Below are positions 21,281 to 32,935 of a DNA stretch of 47,931 nt, in pieces (the stretch's first letter is position 1; each line of letters begins with the position of its first letter). Source of the DNA: Tieghemiomyces parasiticus (lineage: Eukaryota; Kickxellomycota; Dimargaritomycetes; Dimargaritales; Dimargaritaceae); contig JANBPT010000285.1 in NCBI GenBank assembly GCA_027575765.1, forward strand, positions 1-47,931. The letters run 5' to 3'. The notes under the pieces were generated by a model, which was not told the origin of the DNA, did not search any database, and saw only the letters and a list, made by a program, of their open reading frames with translations. The position numbers and the translations under genes are program-made.

Positions 21281-22421
21281 GGTAAATATGGGTGGTATTT
21301 CCCGGAGATACGGGAATGGACGATATGAGCGAAGCAAGGCTACCGTGCCGAACAGTTCCGGACTTGATCGGGAAAGGGAGGAATATTAGTCCGAGAAATG
21401 GCTGACGTAAACTAAGTATAGCAGAGACCGTTGGAAAACAAGAGAGTACACTACATCAAGTCAGTTTCAGGGGCTGGAAATTAGAGCAGGGAGGAATACG
21501 GGGGTAGGGGGTAAGTGCGTATAAAAAGTGCAGAAGCAAGTCAGCAGTGGAGACGCAACCTGTCTAGGCGGTTATATAGCGCGGTTATAGAATGAAGGGT
21601 GAGTGCACTTCCTTTCTCACCCACGGGGGACTACCCGCGGCCAGGCGCACACATATAGCACCCACTGCCGGTATGGTGTCCATCCTGACCTCATTCGGGT
21701 AAATGAACGACTGTTGCTGAGAACGCGACGGTGCCGACTCATTGTTCCCATACATCTAGGGAAACGGCAACATTGAACTGGTGGTGGGGATGGCGGTCGA
21801 TGAACTATTCTTCCCGTTAACCCAACTCTCACTCGAAAACCGAGCACCTAAGGCTACCGATGGGAAAGGTGGTTTAAATATGCCTATCCCCCCGTCAGTG
21901 CGGAGGAGGGAGAGCGTGTTTGGCCCCACCTGGTCGGTTGATCCCAACCTTTATCCGTTAAGATGAGGTCGGTGGTGAATGTGACCCTGCGCTAAACTTT
22001 GGTAAATATTCGAGCTACGAGCCAGGGTCCCTGGTGATTGTTCTCCCCAACAAGCCTTTCGGGATGGGCGGAGGGCATTGTTATTTATTCTCACTCTCAA
22101 CCATTTATCCATTTTGTTTTTATTTTGTCTCGGTTGGGCTCTAGTACGCGATGGGTGGTTATCGATTGCCTTGTGATATGGGGCTGACGACAGTCTCGGA
22201 CCGAATTAAGACAAATGATTGCCTTGTAGCATGAGCTCCACTCCTCCAACGGCCGTCGTCTGTCGAACAGTCGATACAACCAACCTGAGCGGAAGGAGCG
22301 GCCTAATTACAGTCGAGAGCCCGCTCTGCCTCTGCGCCTGAGGCCATGGGGTCCATTTCACACCATCCTGGTATGTTACAAGCCCTGTGTAGGGGTACCT
22401 TTTATTAGATTCGAATCACCG
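21281..22421. other. Intergenic, no gene seen
   Basis: Holds the promoter of the paralogue to the left (a minus-strand TATATAA near 21575) and the 3' end of GPN2 to the right. The short open frames are unconvincing. Confidence 0.45.
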
Positions 22422-23672
22422 CTACGGGAACTGGGCATTTCCCCCGGGTGCCGGGCCCTGGCTGTCGGCTTCCTCTCGGAAACTCCGGTACAACTCGGGG
22501 TAATCAATGTACTGGTCCTGAACCTCCAAGACGCCCTGCTGGAACTCGGCCTTCACCGATACCTCCATGATTTTGTTGTTGCCCATCTCCAGGCCACCAA
22601 ACACGCAGCCGTTGGCCTTGTCGATGACAGATAGGACCTTCGCTACGGACTTCTTATCCTGTGGTTAATGTGGCGAAAAACGATATGGTAGAGAGAAAAA
22701 GTATGAGGTTGGTGGTTTAGAAGTCAGCGCTAGGGTTGTGAAGTGTGGGTAAGCATCGACCCCTCCATCCACTGCCCCCGACTTGTTTGATAATTTACCT
22801 CGATGCACAATGTGTGGAAGCTGACCAGGCTAAAGTCCTCAATCAGCTCACACATGGCGGCGTTAAATTTCTGGTATTTTTTGGTGAAGCTTCCACGGTT
22901 GAGGCATTCGAGGAGGTAGGACAGGTCCTGGACCTCGGTGTAGTACTCAAGGTTAAAATCTGTGATCGCGGTGAAGGCATGGTGGTTAGAGGGGGGCAGA
23001 AAGAGTCATAGGGTTGAGGTTAGCCGCACCTCGGGATTTAAGCCTCCATAATCGAGGGCGTCCTAGAGGGCCACAACGGTTATGGTCGTAAAAGTCGGCG
23101 GGCTCGTTCCGCCTCATGGACCTACCCAAGTTGCCATAGCTCTGGACCAGGTCGATCTTGGACAGCACATTGACGTGGGGCAGTTCGAGCCACAGCATGG
23201 CCTTCAGCGACAGCATGAGGACCGATATGAATTTGGCGGCGTCGGTGCAGTGGTGGGCGTCTATTAGGTTCACAGCTGTGAAGCGAAAATCCCGCTTGAC
23301 GAGGGTCTCGACCACGCGACGGAAGCTGGCGTGGTGAGTGTACAACTCGACCTGCCCGGGACAGTCGAACACAAAGTAGGCGTCCGGGTACTCGACCAAG
23401 CGCTCGGTGAGCCACTCAAGGTTGTCAGCCAGGTAGTCCATGCAGTAGATCATGCCGCCGTTTGGACCGAGGTTGAGGGATTCCATGGTGTCCTGGAGGG
23501 TAATGAGCTCAGCGATGTCGATTTGGCATTCGTAGGGCAGACCGTCGTTGGCCGGATCGAGATTGACGACCACCACCTGCCGACCCAGTGCCGTCATGAA
23601 CTGCTGCATACCCTGGCAGTAGGTCGTCTTGCCCGAACCCGGGGGCCCAATGACCAACTGGGCGAAGGGCAT
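22422..23672 (-). CDS. GPN2: GPN-loop GTPase 2, three exons
   Basis: Exons on minus: 23672..23126, 22959..22799, 22658..22422 (314 aa; human 310). An essential GTPase acting with GPN1/GPN3 and Rba50-type factors in the assembly and nuclear import of RNA polymerase II. The P loop is GPPGSGKT at residues 9-16, the signature GPN motif is at 69-71, G3 is DCPGQVE, and the base-recognition SKIDL is near 176. Donors are GTAGGT and GTAAAT and both acceptors CACAG; phases fit, and the joined protein reads ...[14 protein letters not shown]... and ...[12 protein letters not shown]... as in the family. The start at 23672 ([13 protein letters not shown]) is the family's usual N-terminus; an upstream in-frame ATG at 23822 is not used. 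The first donor is less canonical than others in the window. Confidence 0.94.
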
Positions 23673-24220
23673 GGTGGTATATGCGGTGAGGAGGGAGACG
23701 TAGAAGACGAAAGAGCCGAGTCTGAAAGCGTGGCGCAATGAACAACGACAAGGGGAAATGGAAATCTTACAAGCGCAAGAGGTGGACGGTGGCTTTAAAA
23801 AGAAGTGGGTGGAGTAACCCACCCAGGACGGAGAGGTGGTGTAAATGAAGCGATATCCAGTTGACCGACCTCCTAGGGGTATAGGGGCCTACCCGAACTC
23901 TGTCAGCTTTGGAGGATGTATTTTAAACTATTCGTCAGCAAGCTACTACGACAGGTGGTTGGCGTGTTCCTGGGGTCGTCCTGTCCGCATGAAGTATGCA
24001 GCGTAGTAGTAGTAGCTTGCCAACCCGCCGTCGTAAGTGCATGCTTGACCATGTTATATGTAGGCTTGTACAGTTCGTCTTTTATTTAGTAAGAGGGCCT
24101 GAGAGTCTCATGTACGAATAGAGTCAGGCATCTACAGTGCGGTGGGGGGGGGGAGGCTCGAGTTAGCATCCGAAGGGACACGGCGGGCGAGCACGGTCAG
24201 CGCACCGCTGGTGCGTACGT
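23673..24220. other. GPN2 promoter and CHCHD2 3' spacer with a stem-loop
   Basis: Holds a perfect 12-bp inverted repeat described separately, and a homopolymer G run near 24143. No gene is seen. Confidence 0.5.
23938..24020. repeat. Nested inverted repeat (stem-loop)
   Basis: GCAAGCTACTAC at 23938..23949 is the exact reverse complement of 24009..24020. Inside it, GACAGG (from 23951) pairs with CCTGTC. No tRNA or known snRNA consensus. It could be a miniature inverted-repeat remnant or an RNA 3'-end structure. Confidence 0.6.
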
Positions 24221-24724
24221 TTAGTAACCGGAGGAAGCCTGGCTGGACTGGCAATGCTTGAGCATGTCCAGGTACCACTGGCAGGCGCCAACATCATTGT
24301 TGTTGCTCGTCATGCACTGGGCGAAGGCCTTGGCGTCGACCTCACAGGCGTTGGGGGCCTGCTGTTGGAAGGACTGGTTCGTAGCCTGATCGTAAGAGGA
24401 CTGCTGGACCGGGGCGGCCTGCTGAGCAGGCGCGGGCTGCTCGTTGCTGCTGCTGCTGCCACCACCGAACATGCTGGTCAGGCCGTGACCGATGGTGTGG
24501 CCAACGGCCGAACCCACGGCGACACCACCGGCGGTGGCGGCCATCTGGCCAAACAGACCGGGCCCCTGGCTCGGGGCCGGCGGGTGCGCGACGGCGGTCT
24601 GAGCGGGCGGCGGGGCCACAGCCGTCGACTGGGCCGGGCGGGCCGGAGGGGCAGCCTGCCGGCGAGGAGCGGCAGCCGGGGCACGGCGCGAGGAGGAAGA
24701 GGAAGCGCGGCGAGAGCGGGCCAT
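24221..24724 (-). CDS. MIX17: CHCHD2/CHCHD10-type twin CX9C protein (Mix17 family)
   Basis: 167 aa, single exon. Mitochondrial intermembrane-space protein imported through the Mia40 disulfide relay; family members affect respiratory chain and cristae homeostasis. The N-terminus is basic with Ser/Arg (possible targeting sequence), then Ala/Pro-rich. The middle is a Gly/Ala-rich hydrophobic stretch (residues ~60-90), with GVAVGSAVGHTIGH, a hallmark of CHCHD2/10. The C-terminal CHCH domain has Cys127-Cys137 and Cys148-Cys158, both CX9C. Length and layout fit the family well. Confidence 0.93.
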   Translation of the reverse strand: MARSRRASSSSSRRAPAAAPRRQAAPPARPAQSTAVAPPPAQTAVAHPPAPSQGPGLFGQMAATAGGVAVGSAVGHTIGHGLTSMFGGGSSSSNEQPAPAQQAAPVQQSSYDQATNQSFQQQAPNACEVDAKAFAQCMTSNNNDVGACQWYLDMLKHCQSSQASSGY

Positions 24725-26279
24725 GTTGACTAGATAGGAAATGAGACAAGGATTGGGGTGTTCGAAAGATCAGAAGTAAGGAAGCCGAAGGGGGACGTAA
24801 AGGCTAATTAGCTGAAATGGGCAAGCGTGGTGGAAGGGAATGGGTGCGAAGGGTAAGGATCAACGCGGGGCGCTCTCTGGCCCAGATTCTCTATAGTATA
24901 CGGGGGTTGGGCGAAAAAGGGTGAGGAGGAAATGTGGACCTATCCCCTATCTGCTCCCTTGGCCGTCTCCGCATTTGCTTGCTGGTGGTAGTGACCGAGG
25001 CCTCGCTCCTTCACCCCTCCCTCAGCATGCTGCGGCAGGGTGGGGGAAGAAAACCGCTCGCTTACTGGCCAGTGGGCTGAGGAGGGAGTGTCACGCTAGA
25101 TGTGTTTCCTTGGGAGTGCGCAGCTGCCGTAGATTGGCCCAGAAGCGCGGAGAAAGAAGCCGCGGCTGCCTGGCGACCCGACCCCACCACATGCCCTAAG
25201 GTTACGATCCCTCTCCATCTCCCGATACGAGACATGTCCCATTTACCCCGGAGCCGTGATGGTGTCTACAGTTTGGTCCACACATGGGGTGTGCGTGGCA
25301 GCTCCACGCTGGACACCTTTAGCCTGCTCAAGTGGGGGACCAGTACGCTACTGCCGAAGTTGTCCACTAGGGCTAGCGACTGGTACAGGCCTACCACCTC
25401 TGCCTGATCGTACCCAGCCCTATGCAGTACCATATGATGTGGTGTGGCATACCCATCTTGTTTTGGCAACGGGGGGAGTCTACGGCCCTTCTAACCCGTC
25501 ACTTTGAGAGCCACTGTCAACAGTCGTTGCACTACATGTTCTGTGGTCGCCAACCATTCCGGCCGCTAGTTCGACTCAATACAGACTCCATGCGGTATGG
25601 GGCTCGTAGGTGCGGGGTAACGAGGGGCGGGTGGGGCCTACATAAACTTTGTCTCCTCGATTGAGCCAAAGCTTCCGATTAGGTGGCTACCGGTGCCGAC
25701 GTGGACACCTCTGGGGCAAGGGAAGAAACTGGTGGCCAAGAACGATTGGCCAGATCACATCGCGCCGAATGGGTGGAGCCTGAGGGTCGCGCGCGCGCGC
25801 TCCTTCGACTTGATCTTCACGAGAGGCCTACAGCCGTTCCTCAACGCTATTGACAACTGCATTGCCCTCACGCGCATTCTTTTGCCGCATCGTGCTCTCC
25901 GCATTCCCGCGTGTAACATACCGCTACGCCGCCCTCCTCACACCTGTGCTTTGCGTCCACCTCCGCCTGGCCGATGCTTGGCGGTAGTTTTTCGTGGCAG
26001 CGCTGACTTGCCCATCCAACTTGTCTCAGCATTCCCCACCCTGATCCCTTCTGCGGTTTCTCATGCCCCTTATCGTCCCTTTAACGCTCCTTGTATTCCA
26101 CTTCTAACCGCCCTTCTCTCTTACCTGTCATCTCTCGTTGCCATTCTCAGCCTACGCCATCCGTCCAGCCCGTATTGTACACGTCAGTACCATCCTTCCT
26201 AGGCACTGTCTACCGCGCACCGCGCCACGTCGCCTGTCCCACCCACTTCAGGTCGACTGCGTGTCCAACGATCGGTGGC
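24725..26279. other. Intergenic with CHCHD2 and TAF4 promoters
   Basis: Divergent spacer of about 1.5 kb. Several open frames, the longest at 25693..26202, are Pro/Arg-rich and featureless, and I see no splice partner or domain. The pyrimidine-rich end next to 26280 is likely the TAF4 leader. A short GC alternation lies near 25788. Confidence 0.5.
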
Positions 26280-29200
26280 ATGGCGTCCCCCTCGCGCAAC
26301 CCGCCGGCCGACCATACGTCGAAGGCCGGCGCATCCGACCCCGCCCCGCCGAATGGGTCGGTCCCGTTCCCGGCTGGTGACTTTCTGGCCGACGCCAACC
26401 TCGATGCCGAATTGGATCGCATTATCGGCTCAATCACCGGCCTGCCCGACACATCGCCCATCGACATGGATGTCGACATCGACCAGATCCTTAAGAACAC
26501 CCTGGGTGATTTTGGCACACCCAACCTATTTGACAGAGATGGTGCGCCACCTTCCTTGTCAACGGGTCCCGCGGGCCAGCCTGTCATCCCTACACCATCG
26601 CTATCAGCAGCTGTCCCGGTCTGTCCCACAACGCCGCCGCTGCCACCACCCTCAGCTGCCAGCCTGACGTCCCCGGAACCTTTTGCTGTTGATTCCCTGG
26701 GTCTACTACCAACGAGCTTTTCCCCACGATCAGGGGCCTCGCTCAACTCCCTACTAGCCTCCATGGAAATGGAGAGCGTCCGCACCGCTGCTGGCTTTCC
26801 CGGTAAGACCATTGCCGAACCGGCCCCGCCGCTGCCCCCAGTACTGACAGCCAGTCCTGCTCTGCAACCGACGCAAGGCCCTTCGTCCGTGCGGCCCGGC
26901 CCGGTGGGCGTTCCCGACCTCCCAGGTTCTTTACCGCCCCATATATCCGCCCACGCTGCCGCCCCGACAACTCCGACGCCCGCCCCACGTACGCGGCCGC
27001 CGACCACCTCTGTCACCGCCTTGGAAGTGGCTCGCCGCATGGCTACCGCTGCCGCACAGGCTCAGCGTCCTGCCGGGTTCAGCGGGGCCGCCGATCTGCG
27101 ACCTGTGTCGACCGCCGTCCCTCAGTCCCCACATGGACAACCGCTAGCCGCCCCCGCCCCCGAACTCCCGCTGGGTTACCCGCCCGATCCGACTACCGGC
27201 CGGCCCGGCGCGGGTTTAGGCGATTTTATCCAGGAGCTGAACAGTAACGTCTTCCTTGGCAGCGTGCTGCAACATTTGGAACCAATCCGCCGACAGCTTC
27301 TGATTGGCCTCTTCGTGAGCCTCAACCACGGCCAAATCACGCAAACGGCTTTTATTGAGCGAGTCCACGCGCTGCTAGGAACCGGGCTGATCGAGTTGCT
27401 GAACAAGTGGCGCGAGAAAGCCTCCGGCGGACTGACGGCCAGCATGGTCAATGCGCCCCCGCCTACCGAAGGTGAGTCTACTCCTACTGCTATCCTTAGG
27501 TGATGAAGAACAGAGCATACTATATGGTTAACCGGGCTGCCACATCCGTGTCATTAGACCGGACGGCGGGTGGTGAAGGTGGCAGACTCCATCCGTACCT
27601 TCAGAATGATCGACGTTTGAGGCTTCGCTGAAGCCCTGCACATTATCTTCGCACTTTACCGTGCGTATACTCACCATACAAACTCCGCATCTTCATTTCC
27701 CCTCCCCGCCTTGCAGACGGAGCTGCAACGCTCGCCCCTACCGCCGTCCCTACCCCGCCCGAGCCCGAACCCAAACCTAAACCCAAGCCAAAACCGCGGG
27801 CCAAGCCCCGGCCGAAGCCCAAACCCAAGGCCACAGATACCCCTGCTAAGGACGGTGAATCGCCGGCTACACCTACTACCCCGTCCACCGTCGGTCCCGC
27901 GCCGGCCCCCGCCGACAGCGTTGCCGCGCCAATCACCCCCGCGGAGACGACCGAACCGAGTCGTAAACGGCCGCATAAGGAATCCACGCAGGGATCTGAC
28001 GCCGAAGGGAGCGAAACGCCGGCCAAGCCGGCCCCGAAACCGCGTAGTAAGGCGCGCACGAAGACATCGATAAAGGAGGATGCTCGGAAGAAGCTAGCGG
28101 CTGACGAGAACAAGGACGGTAGCCCACTGCCTACGGACCCCGCAACCGCGCCAGCCACACCCGCCCCATCCACTCCCGCGACCTCAGCGGCCACGGAGGG
28201 TGCCACGAGCGGCGCAGGGGACGCTCCGCCATCATCACCTGCACTCGCTCCAGCCCCAACCCCGCGGCCCCGTGGCCGGCAGGTCGGATCCAATAAAAAA
28301 CAAAAAACGTCCCACGCCTTGGGCCGCAGCGGTAGTACCGACCCCGCCGCGGGCGAAGCCAAGGCGGCCGGCAACGAGGCCCCCAGTCAAGGTGAGTACG
28401 CCTAGCGCAGGCAAGCCGCAACTTTGGAGACCTTTTGGTTTTAACCGTCCACCCCGGACTGGCAGCTTGGTCGCATTCGATAGCCTAACCCCGCACTCAA
28501 TCCTCCATTACCTCCTTTCGATGCTACGCCTCTCCTTTCATCAACCAGCTGCCCCCGCAGACAAGACCGACTTTGATCCCCTGTCAGATGTGATGGGCTA
28601 CGCGGGCTTTGACCTTACTGAGGAGTCGGAGAGTATGTTCCGGGACCCAGGCCTTGCCGTTGAGGACTTCCCCAATAGGAGCAAAACCCAGTCCTTCCTC
28701 GACCCGGTCCTGCTACAGCGAACAGTATCGGCGATTGTGGCCCAGAATCGACTTGCCGGGGTCGACCCGGACACGCTGGCATACATCGCCTTAGCCACCC
28801 AAGATAGGCTGCGCGGACTTATTGACCAGATGATTCAGGCCAGTAAGCACCGCACGCGGTCCCATGTTTTGGCCCCGCCTCCGACTAACGACCAGGGTGT
28901 GCCGCTCTACCGCATTATTATCCACCAGGACGTGCGCAAGCAGCTTATGGCGCTGGAGCGGGTGGACCGCGAAGAGGAACGGCGACGCAAGATTGGCGCC
29001 CTCGAACGCCATAAGCGCCTGCACGACGCAATGGACGGTGGCTCCGCCAAGGCCGGTGGTGGGACGGGGTCGAGCACTGGCGGAGGTGGTGTCGGTTCCC
29101 CTGCGATAGCTACCGCGGAGGGCAATGCGTCGGGTTCTCGAGAGAGTACCCCCGCCGATCCGGAGGGTCGGGCAGGTTCCGAACCCCCGGCCACGCCGCA

Positions 29201-30053
29201 GTCCAACGGGGCGAGTTCCAAACCCCAGCGCCGGAAGCGCCGGGAGCCTGGTACAGGCCCGCTGTCGGTGGCTCGCAGTGTTAGCGAAGATATTCGCAAG
29301 AAGATTACCAACCAGACGGCCCTACTCAGCGCCGGCGGTATCACCAAGAGCTGGATGCGGATGGGCAGCGCGGCCGCCGCAGCGGCCACTACTCCGACAC
29401 CCTCCGAGCGGGTACGCGCCCGCGCGGGATCGACGGCCGGTGACAAGCTGATGGATGTTCAAGATACCGAGGTAAAGTCTGCGACGCCGGACGCTGACGC
29501 TTTCACTACTACGAGCGATGCGGCCGCCCGCGAAGTGCCTCTGGCCCGTTCCGTTTCGTTCACCGTTCCAGAGGGCACATCTGCGGCAGCATCGGCCGCA
29601 ACCCGGGTCGGCGATACCCGTAGTTCGGCGGAGCCAGAGACCCCGACGCGGCCGCTTAAGGTCCCAGGCTCAACGGCAGCCGGGGGAGGCAGCGCCACTT
29701 CCTCTTTGCGCACCTCACTCTGGGGGGGTGCTTCAAAGGGTGCGAGTCGCACCCCTGGTACCGCAGCGTCGCCCAGTGGTGGTGCCTCGCTCCTCCGCCG
29801 GCCCATCCGCACAGGCCTTAGCAGCGCTCCCGTGCGCCGGCACCTCAACGCTGGCAAGGGCCTTGCCTCGCCGTTTGCGCCCTCGTCGATTTCCTCCCCG
29901 CACATTGCCGGCGTGGTCACTGTCCGCGATGCGCTATTCTGCCTCGAACGGGAACGGGCCGGCTATGGCGGCCAGAATGGGATCAACGCCATTGCCGGGT
30001 GCTGTGGGGAGCGGGTGATGCTCAAGCTGTATCACAAGTACCTCAAGGACTGA
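26280..30053 (+). CDS. TAF4: TFIID subunit TAF4, three exons
   Basis: Exons 26280..27471, 27717..28391, 28561..30053 (1119 aa). A TFIID core subunit that pairs with TAF12 through a histone fold. The first ~310 residues are Pro/Ser/Ala-rich. Residues ~315-380 look like an RST domain (RCD1-SRO-TAF4): FLGSVLQHLEPIRRQLLIGL then a helical block. Exon 2 encodes a Lys-Pro-rich, AT-hook- or H1-like tract (repeated KPKP/KPRPKP). Exon 3 has the conserved TAF4 C-terminal domain from residue ~623: GFDLTEESESM, DPDTLAYIALATQDRLRGLI, then a charged coiled segment; a Ser/Gly/Ala-rich stretch; and the final VTVRDALFCLERER...LYHKYLK helix. Both donors are GTGAGT and both introns phase 1. The first ATG of the frame that gives this product is 26280; frame upstream lacks an ATG. 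Confidence 0.92.
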
Positions 30054-30613
30054 GGTTACTGGGTGCACGGATATGCACGCTGGCAACTACTGGTACGCTA
30101 GGTTTACTATTTCACCATGGTAGCTCTGTATTGATTGTCACTACCATCATGGTATAATAAAGCGAAGTTTAGACCACGTTGTAGGCGCGCGTATCCTTTC
30201 GGTCAATCCTGATATTTAATTTAGGAGGGAGTTTAGAGGTACACAGGGTGTGTTTGCAATAAGACACTCCAGCCTCGGGGCCTAACGCATCAATTCTTGA
30301 CGACTCACGGTTGTGGCCCCCAATGACAAAAAAAAAGAAAGAGTAGATCCTGACCGCAGCGGATAAGTAGAGTCGGTGCCGCAGAACTTTAGTGGTGTGG
30401 TGTGGTCCAAGTCCACTAGTAACCTTTGCTTCCTTGTCAGCCTCTCTGGCCACTACCACCCGACCCGTTTCTCTAACTACCGTACGTTACTTTTATTACC
30501 TGCCAAAGGTTGGTCGACCCATACAAGATTAACTACTATCTTCATTTCCTAAATTTGAATTCAGCCTTCCGCACCTCAGTAGCAGCGTAGCCTCGTCTAC
30601 CCATTTCTTTCCG
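30054..30613. other. TAF4 3' end and UNG promoter
   Basis: Both genes are on plus. It holds a likely poly(A) signal region around 30150..30160 (AATAAA) and nothing else I can support. Confidence 0.5.
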
Positions 30614-32009
30614 ATGCCACTTTCCTCCACCAGTCCTGGGACCAAGAAGCGTGGGCGGACTCTCAATGATTTCTTTCCGAGTTTAGGCTCTGGCGCGTCG
30701 CCCAGCAAGAAGCGCGACCGTAGTCTTAACGCGGCCTCCGAATCTGCCGCCGGTGGTACGCCGCCTGGCAAGAAGACCAAGGTCGCCAGCGAGGAAGGCT
30801 CACCCATGTCTAACTTTGCCGCTGCCGATACACCTGAGGCTACGCAAGACAAGGCGAGCAAGACTGACAGTTCAACCGAGCTCGCCGCCGTGGTAGCTGC
30901 CCCGCCGGCCACGAAAGTCGCCAAGGCTATGAAGGACCGAAACAATCAGGCCGACGCCCCAGTGCCCGCGCTTGACCAAATCAATGATCCAGCGACCCGT
31001 GAGTTGCTGCGTCTAGAGTACGAGACGCTCGATCCTAGCTGGCTACGGGTCTTGGCGAAGGAGATCACCAAGCCTTACTTCCTCAAGTTGAAACGGTTTC
31101 TCCAGGAAGAAAAAGCCAAGGGCCAGGAAGTGTTTCCACCTCCTGAGGATATTTACAGCTGGTCACGCTACACACCAGCGCCAGAAGTCCGCGTGGTGAT
31201 CTTGGGCCAGGATCCTTACCACAATAACAACCAAGCCCATGGGCTCTGCTTCAGCGTGCGGAAGGGGATCCGTACCCCGCCGTCGCTAGTCAACATGTAC
31301 ACGGCCCTCGAACGCGACTACCCGGATTTCAAGCGGCCAAACCACGGCTATCTCGCCGCCTGGGCGGCCCAGGGGGTGTTGATGCTTAACGCTGCCCTCA
31401 CCGTTCGCGCCCATAACGCTAATTCGCATAGTAAAATGGGGTGGGAGGAATTTACCGGTGAGTAGAGAGCGGTATGGATTGGAGGTTGACCATTAGTCGA
31501 CCCCGGTTCGCCCCTCCTGTCGGAGAGATAAGCTAACCGAATTTATGCCACCGCTTACGTCCTGTCACACCCCTTCACACACACATATACACACATTCGC
31601 AATCGTTTACCCGTCAGACGCTGTTATACAATACGTCAACGAGAAACGATCCCAGGTCGTATTTTTGCTCTGGGGAAGTTATGCCCAAAAGAAGGGCAGC
31701 GGCATCGATAAAGTAAGTATCATCAAGGAGGATGGCAGAATTAACCCTACTCTGTCAGGCCTAGACCACTTGTCTACCATCGCGCGCATCCCCCGCTAAC
31801 CAACCATGGCACACGTCACACCCTTATTCGCCCTGGGCCTCGATTTTCAATCACCACAGAAAAAACATTTGGTCCTCAAATCGGTCCACCCGTCGCCGCT
31901 CTCTGCTCACCGCGGGTTCTTTGACTGCCATCACTTTAAGCAGACCAACGATTACTTACGGTCTCATGGCAAGCCCACAATCGACTGGGGCAAGATTAGC
32001 GAATCCTGA
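30614..32009 (+). CDS. UNG1: Uracil-DNA glycosylase, family 1, three exons
   Basis: Exons 30614..31457, 31618..31712, 31860..32009 (362 aa). Removes uracil from DNA in base-excision repair. Residues 1-115 are a basic, disordered, likely nuclear region. The catalytic domain starts near 120 and carries the water-activating GQDPYH at 198-203 (Asp200), the [10 protein letters not shown] block, and the leucine-loop HPSPLS at 323-328. The C-terminus matches the family ([11 protein letters not shown], then IDW). Phases fit: GTGAGT and GTAAGT donors and TCAG and ACAG acceptors. A PCNA-binding-like RTLNDFF is at residues 15-21, but lacks the usual glutamine. The long N-terminus has many KK pairs compatible with nuclear import. 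Confidence 0.96.
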
Positions 32010-32589
32010 CGGGGCTTCTACAAGCTAGACCCGTTGGGGTCTACTGCTTTCAGACAAGGGTATTGATTTTAAATAATATCCTCGGCCGTTATTTTAGATT
32101 ACAGAAGAGCTAAATGTTCCTTGGATCTGTATTACTTGACGCTTACCAAATCGGACGGTTTCTAAACTTAAGCTGTAAACTCAACTTTTCGCATGCCACA
32201 TGTTATGGGTGCTGTGAATATGATGTGGCTACGAAGGAGCACAGAGCGAAGGTCGGATAGAGCGACCCATCGAATGGTCCCCTATGTTGGTCAATTCGAC
32301 CAACCGCTTACCCTTTCCTGGTTGCCAGTTTTGACGTTGGGTTTCTTAGCCGTAGTCCATTCTCGGCCTTGGGCGACGCAACGGAGGGCCCGGTCGACGG
32401 CGGGGCCTGGGGAGTTCATTTACCAGTGCTGCTCCGCCACGTATTATTGTTTCATGTGGATTACTTCGCACTCCTGTGCGAACCTGGCCAACTTGTCGCA
32501 CAATCCCTTGGCCTTTTACTTGGTAAGGTAAGGGATACGCAACACAACAAGTGCCCTGGGCCTACTTCGGTCGCCTACTTTGTACACTA
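32010..32589. other. Intergenic, no gene seen
   Basis: Between UNG and the ligase remnant. Open frames here show no domain. It may hold more of the decayed ligase but I cannot recognise it. Confidence 0.4.
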
Positions 32590-32935
32590 AATCCCATAAC
32601 GACCCAGCCTTGTACCTCCGAGTGGGTAAGAAGCTGGGCTTCAGACATAGCCGATGCAACCTGGAACCCCTTCTCCTTGATGAGTTCTTTCTTGCGATCG
32701 GTGGCGAGGAAGAACTCGCCATTGGAATGGCTCAAGTTGCCCATGTGCTGGAAAGCTTGGCCACGAATGGGTTCGGCGGGGGTCCCGGAGATTATTGGGA
32801 TACCTCTGCATGACATTGGGACCACGGATGGGCAATTCGGCCGCCACGTCGTACTCTGGCTCTTGACCCTCGCTAACCAGAGCACTGATGCGGTGCCCAC
32901 CAAGCGACATCACCACGCCCCTGTCGGCCCCCCTT
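32590..32935 (-). pseudogene. Acyl-CoA synthetase / 4-coumarate-CoA ligase-like remnant
   Basis: Minus-strand fragment of the adenylate-forming enzyme family, split over two frames. Frame one reads ELPIRGPNVMQRYPNN (family: RGPNVMKGYLNN). After a shift, frame two reads SNGEFFLATDRKKELIKEKGFQV and then EAQLLTHSEV, matching the hinge and C-terminal lysine region with the family's DR-K-E-hinge. The conserved HTGD is degraded to HMGN, and the end of the domain is missing. No intact N-terminal AMP-binding part is seen upstream. It is a broken gene or a relic of one; it could also be a sequencing error in an intact gene only if the rest were found. Confidence 0.7.

Noticed and set aside
22405..22420. 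tRNA T-loop-like GATTCGAATCA
   Set aside because: No flanking T stem, D arm or anticodon arm can be formed.
25693..26202. 169-residue plus-strand open frame before TAF4
   Set aside because: No domain, low-complexity composition, and the same bases probably form the TAF4 promoter and leader.
27500..27630. C/D-box snoRNA-like signals (GTGATGA ... CTGA) in TAF4 intron 1
   Set aside because: The terminal stem does not pair and I could not identify a convincing rRNA guide; these short boxes occur by chance.
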